A DNA stretch of 64,000 bases from Pseudoneobacillus sp052180215 (GTDB lineage Bacteria > Bacillota > Bacilli > Bacillales > Cytobacillaceae): NCBI RefSeq assembly GCF_052180215.1, contig NZ_CP197471.1, forward strand, positions 1,894,001 to 1,958,000. The letters are read 5' to 3'. Below the pieces are notes generated by a model. It searched no databases and was not told the DNA's origin. It saw only the letters and a list, made by a program, of their open reading frames with translations. This document shows, piece by piece, positions 1 to 8,467 of this stretch. Made by a program: the position numbers and the translations under genes. Position 1 is the first letter of the stretch, and each line of letters starts with the position of its first letter.

Positions 1-222
1 GTTTGGGTTCCCTAAAATAGATATGTCAGCAAATGATGGTGAGTCAGGGTTATCTTGAATTATTAGTTTAGATTGGATATAAGTGCGTTTGCCAAGCCCA
101 AAACGACGTAAGATATTTTTGTGTTTGGCTTCACAGAAAATGGTTTCATGTAAACTTTTATCTGTTAATTCTTTTCCAATCAGTAAACCCAATCTTTCAA
201 TAATATCAGGGTTGTTAATCAT
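1..222 (-). CDS. Hypothetical protein, 3' end beyond the window
   Basis: An open frame on the minus strand starts with ATG at 222 behind a GAAAGGA ribosome site (232-238) and runs off the left edge without a stop. The 74 visible codons begin MINNPDIIERLG and contain a basic stretch (KHKNILRRFGLGKR). I do not recognise the family. Plus-strand reading frames over the same bases have no ribosome site and look like shadows. Confidence 0.6.
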   Translation of the reverse strand, partial: MINNPDIIERLGLLIGKELTDKSLHETIFCEAKHKNILRRFGLGKRTYIQSKLIIQDNPDSPSFADISILGNPN

Positions 223-530
223 AAAAATCGTTCCTTTCAAAAGCTTAACTGTCTTTACTATACAACCATTTTATAGATATGAAAATATTAGCTCAAGAAT
301 ATGTTTTAAATATTGGTTCATTTATGAGTGGTAATCTAAAAGGTATTTACAATTAAATAAGGAATTACTAAAAATTGACAGTTTATGACGTGTTATTTAT
401 TCTTGTGATGAAGATAAATGACATTTCATCTAATTTATAAATTGCAAGTTTTTATGAAAGTTGATCTTTTGCATACTGAGATAGTTTACGATAAAAGAAT
501 TATTCTCAAATTTTATCAGGAGGTATAAAA
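223..530. other. Intergenic, no feature recognised
   Basis: AT-rich spacer between two divergently read genes. It must hold promoters for both, but I cannot place convincing -35/-10 pairs. No hairpin or small gene with a ribosome site was seen. Confidence 0.5.
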
Positions 531-1385
531 TTGAAAATCATTGATACAATCCCATTCTTTATAGATAACTATCATCCTACAGTTAGTTTTTTAAAAACCT
601 ATTACAGTGAATACCCAACGATCTTCAGTGAGTATTTTTCTTATCATTGTAAAGATACAGAGGAACGACATCAGCAATCGATAGCAAAATATCCTGACCA
701 CTTTTCATCAATAAAGGAAGTATATAAATACATTGTCCCGATTATAAAAGAAGTTGTTGCGGAATACGAAAGACTGTATGAAATTACGTTTCCTATTGAA
801 GTCAATTTAATAGTAGGTGGGTTTGGTTCCAATGCATTTACACACAGGCAAATCATTCCTAATATTACCTTTGCACTAGAAAAATTATCCCCTGTACCTG
901 ACCACTTAAGGACGATTGTTGCTCATGAATTCGGTCATGCTGCCCATAATATTATTTCAAATGATAATGGTATAGACTGGAATAAGATAAAATGGGATAA
1001 CCCGTTGACGTGGCTTTATCAAGAAGGAGCGGCCACTCATTTTTCCCGCCGAACCGCACCGGGATTGGAACCTTCTATTTATTTTTCCTATAATTCAGAA
1101 GGGAAAGACTGGTTAACTTTTGCAGAGAAGAATATAAAAGAAATCAAAAAATCCTTTGCTAAAGATTTATTAACAGAAACATCGCTATCTATATTTCGTG
1201 AATGGTTTTCAATTAACGGAGGGAATAAATATGGTTTTAGTAGACTAGGTTATTTTCTCGGTGATTTGTTTTTTCAAAGTCAGGTAAGAACACGTGGTGA
1301 GATGGACGCTATTATTGCTTGGGGAAAATGTGATTTCCATAAACTGGTTAGTAAATGGTTGGTTCAAGAGGCTGAACAATATTAA
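531..1385 (+). CDS. Putative zinc metalloprotease (HExxH), DUF2268-like
   Basis: 284 residues, TTG start chosen because CAGGAGGT lies just upstream. The motif HEFGH (residues 132-136) with a downstream glutamate at 165 in WLYQEGAATH fits a gluzincin-type zinc site (HExxH...E). There is no signal peptide or membrane segment, so a cytoplasmic peptidase is expected. The closest family I can suggest is the predicted Zn-protease group around DUF2268; substrate unknown. It stands alone, 124 bases before an acetyltransferase gene in the same direction. Confidence 0.65.
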   Translation: MKIIDTIPFFIDNYHPTVSFLKTYYSEYPTIFSEYFSYHCKDTEERHQQSIAKYPDHFSSIKEVYKYIVPIIKEVVAEYERLYEITFPIEVNLIVGGFGSNAFTHRQIIPNITFALEKLSPVPDHLRTIVAHEFGHAAHNIISNDNGIDWNKIKWDNPLTWLYQEGAATHFSRRTAPGLEPSIYFSYNSEGKDWLTFAEKNIKEIKKSFAKDLLTETSLSIFREWFSINGGNKYGFSRLGYFLGDLFFQSQVRTRGEMDAIIAWGKCDFHKLVSKWLVQEAEQY

Positions 1386-1509
1386 AAAAATGGATCCCAT
1401 TGTTATGCCTTTTTAAGAGGTAATTCAGGTTACTTGACTGAGTAACAGGATAAATATTACAATTGAAATCCGTTGTTTTACTATTTTCATATGGAACGGA
1501 GTAAATTTT

Positions 1510-2055
1510 ATGAACATTGAAAAGATAGATTTTCATGTAAATGGGTTAAATTATACGATTCGTTCTGCCGTCAAAAAAGATGCACAAGAGTTGTCAGATT
1601 TGAGACTACAAATTGACGGTGAGACAGAAAACATGGATAGAGAAAAAGGGGAGGCTTTCCTCGATCAACAAGCCTTTGAACACGTAATAAAAGTAGATAC
1701 TAAGAATCCTAGAAATCTTTTTTTAGTAGCTGTAGCGAATGAGCGGATTGTTGGATTCTCAAGATGTGAAGGGAGTAATCTGAAGAGATTCTCTCATAGA
1801 GTAGAGTTTGGGGTCGGTGTTTTAAAAGAATTTTGGGGATTTGGGATTGGAAAAAATCTATTAAAAGAATCTATTTCTTGGGCTGATTTGAATGGTATTA
1901 AGAAAATGAATTTAAATGTGACAGAAATAAACGAAAAGGCCATTAGGCTTTACGAAAAGCTTGGATTTGAAATAGAAGGAGTATTAAAAAAAGACAAGCT
2001 ATTATCTGATGGAAAATACTACAACACCATCATGATGGGAAGATTTAATGACTAG
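1510..2055 (+). CDS. GNAT family N-acetyltransferase
   Basis: 181 residues with the GNAT fold order: N-terminal strand-helix, a GVGVLKEFWGFGIGKNLL acetyl-CoA loop (about residues 101-118), then an NEKAIRLYEKLGFEIEG segment typical of the C-terminal half. It would transfer an acetyl group from acetyl-CoA to an amine; the substrate cannot be told. It ends just before a terminator. Confidence 0.88.
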   Translation: MNIEKIDFHVNGLNYTIRSAVKKDAQELSDLRLQIDGETENMDREKGEAFLDQQAFEHVIKVDTKNPRNLFLVAVANERIVGFSRCEGSNLKRFSHRVEFGVGVLKEFWGFGIGKNLLKESISWADLNGIKKMNLNVTEINEKAIRLYEKLGFEIEGVLKKDKLLSDGKYYNTIMMGRFND

Positions 2056-2093
2056 AATTGTTTCATATATGACTAATCATCGTATTCTTTAGG

Positions 2094-2124
2094 ACCAGAT
2101 TCATCTATCGGATCTGGTTTTTTT
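2094..2124 (+). terminator. Rho-independent terminator after GNAT gene
   Basis: Stem ACCAGAT/ATCTGGT followed by a T run. Confidence 0.85.
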
Positions 2125-2286
2125 ACATTTTGGGGTTATTCTAATTTGAAAAGGCACTATTTTGTTTAGTACGAAAGTAGTAAACGTGTACAACTTTATT
2201 ACAATTTTCACCAAAACAGGTCCAAAATGTAAGTCGTTTCGTTTATGATATGGTATGATTGTTTCGACTCACGAAGGGATGGGATT

Positions 2287-2820
2287 ATGCAAGAACTGAT
2301 CAATTTGACGCGAAAACTAGCGGAGAAAAGAAATGAATATTGGTTGGAGAATGTGATTTTTACTTACCAATGGTGGATTTTACTTTCGTTGACCATATTA
2401 CCATGGCTTTTATGGTGGAAATGGGTCGATAAGAAAAGAGTAATTGAAATTTTCCTTTATGGAAGTTTAATCTCCCTTTATTCCATTTTACTTGATGATA
2501 TTGGGTCACATTTTATATTGTGGATTTATCAATACCAGCTGTTTCCTATTAGTCCTCGTCTGAATCCGATTGATTTAACTATTATGCCAGTGACATTTAT
2601 GGTGGTATACCAATATTTTAAAAGATGGAAGTCTTTTTTGATTGCGCAAATGATATTAGCTTTTGGAGCAGCCTTTATTGCGGAACCTCTTTTTTCTTCC
2701 GTTGATATTTATCATATTCTTAACTGGAAGCTGGTCTTTTCATTTGTTATTTATCTATTATTGGGAATTGGTAATAAAATCGTCGTGGAGAGGTTAGTAC
2801 ATATGCAAGATCGTAAATAA
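2287..2820 (+). CDS. CBO0543-like membrane protein
   Basis: About 177 residues with four to five hydrophobic segments and aromatic-rich loops (YQWWILLSL, PWLLWWKW), the pattern of the CBO0543 family common in Bacillaceae. Function unknown. I chose the ATG at 2287 because GAAGGGATGG precedes it; a frame open 14 codons further upstream has no comparable site. It is followed at once by a terminator shared with the convergent gene. Confidence 0.65.
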   Translation: MQELINLTRKLAEKRNEYWLENVIFTYQWWILLSLTILPWLLWWKWVDKKRVIEIFLYGSLISLYSILLDDIGSHFILWIYQYQLFPISPRLNPIDLTIMPVTFMVVYQYFKRWKSFLIAQMILAFGAAFIAEPLFSSVDIYHILNWKLVFSFVIYLLLGIGNKIVVERLVHMQDRK

Positions 2821-2856
2821 TAATTGAGTTATAATAAGGGGGGAGAACCCGAAAAT

Positions 2857-2885
2857 AAAGGCTTGGCATTCACCAAGCCTTTTTA
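2857..2885 (+). terminator. Terminator between convergent genes
   Basis: AAAGGCTTGG / CCAAGCCTTT stem with a five-base loop and T run. It overlaps the stop codon of the minus-strand gene. Confidence 0.85.
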
Positions 2886-3224
2886 ATGTTTTTTAACATA
2901 AACACCTTCTACCATTAATCCTTTCATAAATACAGCTTCTGTATCCGGTTTCCCTTTTATTTCGGAAATGGTTTCTTTAAATCCAAATAAATGACTGTCA
3001 TCTGACCTGCCAATCGTTTTCCCAAGCTCAAATTTTCTCTCATTTTGATAAGTGTAAAACTCATCGTGATTTGCATTCACGTATGGTTCATTTTTATAGA
3101 TAATAGATTGATCCTCCGCATGGCGATAAACGTCTAAATGATAATAGTCATAGCAAAAATATCCAAAAATGATAAAGGGAATAAATAATACAAAAAGCCA
3201 AGTTTTTTTCCTTTGCAATGCCAT
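2883..3224 (-). CDS. Small membrane-anchored hypothetical protein
   Basis: 113 residues. A basic N-terminus (MALQRKKTW) is followed by one hydrophobic segment (about 9-27), giving a type II anchor or uncleaved signal; the rest is hydrophilic and presumably outside. GGAAGGAGT precedes the ATG. No family recognised. Confidence 0.7.
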   Translation of the reverse strand: MALQRKKTWLFVLFIPFIIFGYFCYDYYHLDVYRHAEDQSIIYKNEPYVNANHDEFYTYQNERKFELGKTIGRSDDSHLFGFKETISEIKGKPDTEAVFMKGLMVEGVYVKKH

Positions 3225-3497
3225 ACTCCTTCCAAACTGGTATATACCATTATAATACCATAATAAGGAATATTTTGAATGAATAACCTATACACCAAAA
3301 GAGATAACCATAATTTTATTATGTAAACTAGTAGTGTTTGATTTTAAAAAAAATAATGTCTAAAACAATCCACAGAGTCTTTTACTTGTTTGTTATTCTA
3401 GATATAAATATTGTAAAAAGAGTTTGAACTATAATCTTATTGAGTAGATAATAGAAAGGGTAATGGTATATTAACTGTTTTAACCTGGGGTGAAAAA

Positions 3498-4430
3498 ATG
3501 GAGATAAACAATATTTTAGTAGTCAGTCCGATGTACAGGGAACTTCAACCTCTAATCGAAAAAGAAAATATCCGAAAGAATTTTCGGTTTATACCTGAAA
3601 ATGAGCTTGAAAATGAAGATTTGAAATGGGCTGATGCATTAGTTAGTTTTAACTTAAAATCAGATATAGATTATAGTCAGGTCAAATGGGTTCATTCGCT
3701 TGGTGCTGGTGTGGACCGTTTTTTATATGGTAAGACTTGGAATGAACAGGTATTATTAACTCGGACGATTTGTTCGTTTGGGCAAAGAATCGCTGAGTAC
3801 TGTTTAAGTTACATACTGAAAGACCTACAGTTTCATGAACCTTTTCATGTGGCAAAGCATGAGAAGGAGTGGAAACCATTTACGCCAAAATTATTAAGTG
3901 ACCAAAAGGTCATGATTTATGGTACAGGTGAGATAGGGCAAAAAGTGGCTCAAATTTTTTCAGGATTAGGTGTAGAAGTTTACGGAGTTTCCCAAAGCGG
4001 TAAAAGGAAAGAACATTTTAAAGAAGTCATGACAATGGAGCATCATGTGTCACGCTTAGCTGAAATGAATTACCTCATTAATACTTTACCGTTAACGAAT
4101 CAAACAGCTCGTTTATTTTCTAAAAATATATTTGGGCAGCTATCAGGTGCTGGATTTTTGAATGTTGGCAGAGGGCTAACTGTTGATGAAAAGGCATTAC
4201 TAGATGCTTTAAAGGAAGAACAGGTTCGCTTTGCTGTTTTAGATGTATTTGCCCAGGAGCCACTACCAAAAGAGAACCCTTTATGGGAACATCCACATGT
4301 ATATATTACTCCCCATATTTCTGCTGTAACCACTCCAGATGAAGGTGTTGCTTGTTTTGTAGAGACACTAAAAAATCTGGAAGAAGGTAAACCGTTGCGA
4401 AATAGGGTCGATGTGGAAAAAGGGTACTAG
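3498..4430 (+). CDS. D-isomer-specific 2-hydroxyacid dehydrogenase
   Basis: 310 residues. It would reduce a 2-keto acid or oxidise a D-2-hydroxy acid with NAD(P). The dinucleotide loop GTGEIG is at 142-147 and the catalytic set is present: Arg225 in NVGRG, Glu254 in AQEPLP and His273 in TPHIS. The family includes glyoxylate/hydroxypyruvate reductases and D-3-phosphoglycerate dehydrogenase; this short form lacks an ACT domain. Single-gene unit with a weak GGGGTG ribosome site and a hairpin near 4473-4505 behind it. Confidence 0.88.
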   Translation: MEINNILVVSPMYRELQPLIEKENIRKNFRFIPENELENEDLKWADALVSFNLKSDIDYSQVKWVHSLGAGVDRFLYGKTWNEQVLLTRTICSFGQRIAEYCLSYILKDLQFHEPFHVAKHEKEWKPFTPKLLSDQKVMIYGTGEIGQKVAQIFSGLGVEVYGVSQSGKRKEHFKEVMTMEHHVSRLAEMNYLINTLPLTNQTARLFSKNIFGQLSGAGFLNVGRGLTVDEKALLDALKEEQVRFAVLDVFAQEPLPKENPLWEHPHVYITPHISAVTTPDEGVACFVETLKNLEEGKPLRNRVDVEKGY

Positions 4431-4519
4431 GTTATTGTTTAATTATTAATTGTGGTGCATAATCATTAATTCAAGGTCAGGTCCTATTCGGATTTGGCCT
4501 TTTTAATATGGTTTTCCCG

Positions 4520-4533
4520 TGAAAACGCTTTCT
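4520..4533 (+). promoter_or_regulatory. Possible CcpA cre site upstream of glutamine synthetase
   Basis: TGAAAACGCTTTCT matches the cre consensus TGWAANCGNTNWCA at all but the last base. It lies about 43 bases upstream of the -35 box, where CcpA could activate. Pattern match only. Confidence 0.4.
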
Positions 4534-4575
4534 TAAAATTAATCATAAATATTCATAAAAAAATAGATAAAATGC

Positions 4576-4604
4576 TTGTCAGATTAAAAAATATTAAATA
4601 TAAT
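4576..4604 (+). promoter_or_regulatory. Sigma-A promoter of glutamine synthetase gene
   Basis: TTGTCA (4576-4581), a 17-base spacer and a perfect TATAAT (4599-4604). The expected start is near 4611. Confidence 0.75.
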
Positions 4605-4615
4605 CATTTCATTGA

Positions 4616-4632
4616 TGTGAGGTTTTATAACA
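4616..4632 (+). promoter_or_regulatory. GlnR/TnrA-type operator
   Basis: TGTGA-N7-TAACA fits the TGTNA-N7-TNACA box bound by GlnR and TnrA. It lies just downstream of the predicted transcription start, a position suited to repression by GlnR. Confidence 0.6.
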
Positions 4633-4654
4633 TGACAATGAGAGGTAATGAGAC

Positions 4655-6019
4655 ATGGCAGAAGTTTTAATTTCAAACACACCTGTAAATACAACAACAT
4701 TAGATCAAATTATAGAAACGATAAAAGAAAAAAGCGTTGAATTATTACACCTGCAATTTGTAGACATTGAAGGAATTTTAAAACATATCACGGTAACAGT
4801 TGAACAATTAGAGGATGTCGTAGAAGGTAAGATCATGTTCGATGGTTCTTCTATTAAAGGCTTCTCTCCTATTAATAAATCAGATCTTTATTTACAACCG
4901 GATTTAAATACGTTTGCAGTCCTTCCTTGGACAGTTGAAAATGGTTATTCTGAGGCACGCTTTTTATGCTCGGTGAAAAATCCAGACGGAACAGACTATG
5001 AAGGCGATACAAGAAATGTCCTAAAGAAAACGGTTGATCGTGCTGCAGAACATGGGTATACGATTTCAGTTGGACCGGAATTAGAATTTTTCCTATTCAA
5101 AAATGATGAAAATGGATACGCAACTCAAGAACTAGGTGATAGAGCTGGTTATTTTGAGCCATCACCACATGATGTTGGCGATCGAGTTCGTTTAGAAATT
5201 TATCGTGCTTTGAAAGCGATGGGCTTTACGATCGAAGCCTCTCACCATGAAGTAGCAGAAGGGCAGCATGAAATTAACTTTAAATATGCAGATGTTTTAA
5301 AAGCTGCAGACCTTGCTACTACATATAAATGGGTAGTAAAGACAGTGGCAAAGAAATTTGGTTTACACGCAACGTTTATGCCGAAGCCAGTTTTCGGAAT
5401 CAACGGGTCTGGTATGCACGTAAATATGTCTTTCTTCGAAGGAAGCGAAAATGCCTTTTTTGATCCTTCTGATGAATTACAATTATCACAAAAAGCGTAT
5501 CATTTCATTGCGGGTGTACTTGAAAATGTCAAGAGCTTTACGGCTGTGACAAATCCACTAGTAAACTCTTATAAGCGTTTAGTTCCTGGATACGAAGCAC
5601 CTTGCTATATCGCATGGTCCGCATCTAACCGTTCGGCATTAATTCGTATTCCGGCTAAAAAAGGTCTTGCGACTCGTGTAGAATTACGTTGTCCAGATCC
5701 TTCAGCTAACCCATACTTAACATTTGCCGTTATTGCATCAGCTGGCTTAGATGGAATCGAAAAAGGTTTAGAAGCACCTGCAGCAATTAACGAAGATATT
5801 TTCCACATGACCGACGAAAAGCGTGCTTTCTTAGGAATCGATAATCTTCCAGGAAGCTTAGCTGAAGCATTAAAGGCTTTAGAATCAGGCGAAATCGCTT
5901 CTAAAACTTTAGGTGAACATGTTTATACTGAATATGTTTCTATGAAAAAAGCAGAGTGGGATAGCTATCGTACAGCTGTTCATGCTTGGGAAATCGACAA
6001 TTACCATACAAAATTCTAA
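4655..6019 (+). CDS. Type I glutamine synthetase, stand-alone paralogue
   Basis: 454 residues, slightly longer than the ~444 of Bacillus GlnA because of an N-terminal extension. It makes glutamine from glutamate, ammonia and ATP. Conserved blocks include MFDGSSI, GPELEFFLF, the GINGSGMHVNMS region, NSYKRLVPGYEAP (with the Glu of the active-site loop), RIP and RVELRCPDPSANPYL. No adenylylation site is apparent, as in the alpha type. It is not next to glnR, so it is probably a second copy. In the feedback-inhibition segment Bacillus GlnA has GFVRIEES (Arg62); here it reads GFSPINKS, placing Pro72 where that Arg would be. Ribosome site AGAGGT at 4641. Confidence 0.93.
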   Translation: MAEVLISNTPVNTTTLDQIIETIKEKSVELLHLQFVDIEGILKHITVTVEQLEDVVEGKIMFDGSSIKGFSPINKSDLYLQPDLNTFAVLPWTVENGYSEARFLCSVKNPDGTDYEGDTRNVLKKTVDRAAEHGYTISVGPELEFFLFKNDENGYATQELGDRAGYFEPSPHDVGDRVRLEIYRALKAMGFTIEASHHEVAEGQHEINFKYADVLKAADLATTYKWVVKTVAKKFGLHATFMPKPVFGINGSGMHVNMSFFEGSENAFFDPSDELQLSQKAYHFIAGVLENVKSFTAVTNPLVNSYKRLVPGYEAPCYIAWSASNRSALIRIPAKKGLATRVELRCPDPSANPYLTFAVIASAGLDGIEKGLEAPAAINEDIFHMTDEKRAFLGIDNLPGSLAEALKALESGEIASKTLGEHVYTEYVSMKKAEWDSYRTAVHAWEIDNYHTKF

Positions 6020-6022
6020 TGA

Positions 6023-6048
6023 AAGCGGGGATTTACCCGCTTTTTTTT
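6023..6048 (+). terminator. Terminator after glutamine synthetase
   Basis: AGCGGG/CCCGCT stem followed by eight T. Confidence 0.9.
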
Positions 6049-6071
6049 GTTGGGTTAAAAGCTTGTACACC

Positions 6072-7016
6072 TTAATTTTTGAAGACATGTTGACCAATCA
6101 CGAGTGCCGTTTCTCTTGAATCAAGCCAACGGCTAGTAGCTATGTCTGGATTATAGAAAAATAAAGATTCTTTTGCCATATGGCGTTGTTCAGATAAAGC
6201 AGCCTTAACAGCTGCGATAGAATCTTCATCGGCTGGTTTATTTATTTCACCATTACTTACAGGTTGAAATTGACCGCGTTCATAAATGACTTCTTTAATG
6301 GTGTCAGGGAAAGAAGGATGTTCTACTCGATTTAGGACCACGCAAGCTACTGCAATTTTTCCTTCAAGTGACTCTGTTTGCGCCTCAGCTCTAACCAATC
6401 TAGCAAGTAGGTCTAATTCTGAATCCGTGTACGAGACCGTAACTTTCGGTTCTTCTTTTACTACCGGCTCTGCATTTACAACCGTTTCGCTAGCAACTGT
6501 ATATTTTGCTTCAGGTTTCACTTCTTCCTTTTTTTCTGCATCTTCAGATACCTTTGTTTGCGCTTCAGCTTGTACCAATCTTGCCATTAAGTCAATATCA
6601 TAATACATGTAGTCAGCTATTTCTGTTTTGACAAAAAAATTGTTTAGTACCTCTGCATTGACGGTCTTTGTCATATTAATCATTGGATATTGTTGAGTAG
6701 CTACTGCCAATTCTTCTTGATGTGCTTCGGCTCTAACTAATGTAGCAAGTAGATTTACATCTTTATCTAATTTGGTTACCGTTTCGGTTTGAGGTGCATT
6801 CTCTTTAGGTTTTTCTGTGTTAATGTCGTCTCCTATGTATATTAAGTCAAGATTTTTAATTTGTGGATTTAATTCGGCTAATTCCTTTAATGTCAGATTA
6901 TGTTCTGCTGCGATTTTCGTCATCGTATCCCCGTTATTTACGGTATAGGCAAAAGCAGGATTGGCGGCAAATATGAAAGAGAATAGTAATATAATGGTAG
7001 TGGTCAGTTTTTTCAT
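6072..7016 (-). CDS. Secreted LysM / SleB-type cell wall hydrolase
   Basis: 314 residues: signal peptide (1-23, ending AFA), one LysM domain (about 24-65) for peptidoglycan binding, a linker, and a C-terminal hydrolase_2 (SleB/CwlJ) domain from about 202 with LLARLVRAEAQTESLEGKIAVACVVLNRV and the putative catalytic Glu211. The family comprises lytic transglycosylases of the spore cortex or vegetative wall. Oddly, the catalytic-helix motif appears three times: LLATLVRAEAH (89-99), DLMARLVQAEAQ (142-153) and DLLARLVRAEAQ (202-213). Only the last is followed by the rest of the domain. Confidence 0.85.
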   Translation of the reverse strand: MKKLTTTIILLFSFIFAANPAFAYTVNNGDTMTKIAAEHNLTLKELAELNPQIKNLDLIYIGDDINTEKPKENAPQTETVTKLDKDVNLLATLVRAEAHQEELAVATQQYPMINMTKTVNAEVLNNFFVKTEIADYMYYDIDLMARLVQAEAQTKVSEDAEKKEEVKPEAKYTVASETVVNAEPVVKEEPKVTVSYTDSELDLLARLVRAEAQTESLEGKIAVACVVLNRVEHPSFPDTIKEVIYERGQFQPVSNGEINKPADEDSIAAVKAALSEQRHMAKESLFFYNPDIATSRWLDSRETALVIGQHVFKN

Positions 7017-7251
7017 AGTTCGTTTCCTCCTAAAAATGAAAGTCAGCTCGTTGGCTTGTCTTTAATCTATTTCTATGAACGCAAGAGATAGTTTAGTATT
7101 ACAATTTGATTACATAGAAAAGACAATTTTTTAAGAGAGGAGAAAAAAAGGGTTTTAATGTTCGCCGAGAGTCGATAAGAGCTTGTCTTATATGGAGAAT
7201 TAACAAAAATAAATAGAGTTCATAATATAATGAACTCTATTATCATCGTGA

Positions 7252-8265
7252 TTATATTTTTTTCACGCTTTCACGCGAGATAAGGTGAGGGGCTAATTTT
7301 TCAGATTTGCCAGTGCCGCCATTTATTAATTGAACTAATAGTTCAGCTATTTTGATACCAAATTTCGAACTATGAAGGGTGACTGTGCTTAACGGTGGAG
7401 ATGTATACTTGGTTAAGAAATTACCATCATATCCGATGATAGAAAAGTCATCAGGAACACGGATCCCTAAAGAAGTTAACTTGGCTAGTGCTCCTATAGC
7501 CATTAAATCATTGGCAAAAAAACAGGCAGTTAGAGTAGGGGAGGTCTGAAGTAATCTCTCTATACTTTTTGCTCCACCTTCACCTGTAAAGTCACTTTCC
7601 ATCATCCAATTATCTTCCCAAGATATCCCTGCTTCGTGCATGGCTTGTTTATAGCCTTCCAATCGTTCCAGGCAAATGTTTGCATGGCTTGGGCCATTAA
7701 TAAATCCGATTGCTCGGTGTCCGTTTGCTAGTAGATGGTTTACGGCCATGCTTGCTCCTTTTTGATCATCTATATTGATGTTGGAACAAGTTCGAGAAAT
7801 AATATTTTCGCCGACACATACGATCGGATAACTCAATTTTTTTGCTTCTTTATAAATAGGATGCGCACTTATAAAACCAGGTAGAATAATACAACCATCA
7901 AGCTTTCTTTTTCGAATAATCATTTCAAGCGTTTGACTTTCGTACTGATGTGGGACGACGGTGACAGGTGAAATGATCATTTCCTTTTGGTATAAAGCTA
8001 GAGTCTGACTTAAATAGGGAAGGATCTCAAAGAAAGCGGGTCTTGCTTCAAAATCTGTTTCCGGAATAATAACGCCAACTAAATTACTTTTTTTACTGAC
8101 CAAGTCCTTCGCATTTTGGTCCTGGACATAACCTAGCTCTTTTACAGCTTGCTGAACCAGTTGAATGGCTTTCTGACTAACACCATATTGATTATTCAGT
8201 GCACGAGAGACTGTACTAACAGAAAGCCCGCACTTTTTGGCAACATCCTTAATGGAAACACTCAT
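7252..8265 (-). CDS. LacI family transcriptional regulator
   Basis: N-terminal LacI helix-turn-helix (SIKDVAKKCGLSVSTVSRALNNQ) followed by a periplasmic-binding-protein-like sugar-sensing domain with FFANDLMAIGAL and DFSIIGYDG blocks. ATG at 8265 is preferred over an in-frame GTG just before it because AGGAGGA spaces better. The ligand is unknown. It is divergent from the beta-lactamase-like lipoprotein, and a LacI-type palindrome lies between them. Confidence 0.9.
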   Translation of the reverse strand: MSVSIKDVAKKCGLSVSTVSRALNNQYGVSQKAIQLVQQAVKELGYVQDQNAKDLVSKKSNLVGVIIPETDFEARPAFFEILPYLSQTLALYQKEMIISPVTVVPHQYESQTLEMIIRKRKLDGCIILPGFISAHPIYKEAKKLSYPIVCVGENIISRTCSNINIDDQKGASMAVNHLLANGHRAIGFINGPSHANICLERLEGYKQAMHEAGISWEDNWMMESDFTGEGGAKSIERLLQTSPTLTACFFANDLMAIGALAKLTSLGIRVPDDFSIIGYDGNFLTKYTSPPLSTVTLHSSKFGIKIAELLVQLINGGTGKSEKLAPHLISRESVKKI

Positions 8266-8375
8266 CACTTTCCTCCTTACCCTATTTTTTATAGATTTGA
8301 TCTCGTTAACAGGAATGGTTACGTTTTCTATGTAATATTATAAACCTAATAGAGTAATATGCAAATAGATGATGA

Positions 8376-8397
8376 TTTTCGGTAACGTTCCCGAAAA
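8376..8397. promoter_or_regulatory. LacI-type operator palindrome
   Basis: The core TCGGTAACGTTCCCGA has the central CG of LacI-family operators. The 11-base half sites agree at 10 positions. It sits directly upstream of a TTGACT/TATTAA promoter (8402-8431) of the next gene and about 110 bases upstream of the LacI gene start. Confidence 0.6.
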
Positions 8398-8467
8398 ATA
8401 TTTGACTTTATCTTGTAAATAATGGTATTAATGGAATAGATAGTTAGAAAAAGAGGGAGGGTCATTT

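Noticed and set aside
83..334. Plus-strand 83-residue frame at the left edge
   Set aside because: No ribosome site; it overlaps a minus-strand frame with a good start and coding-like content.
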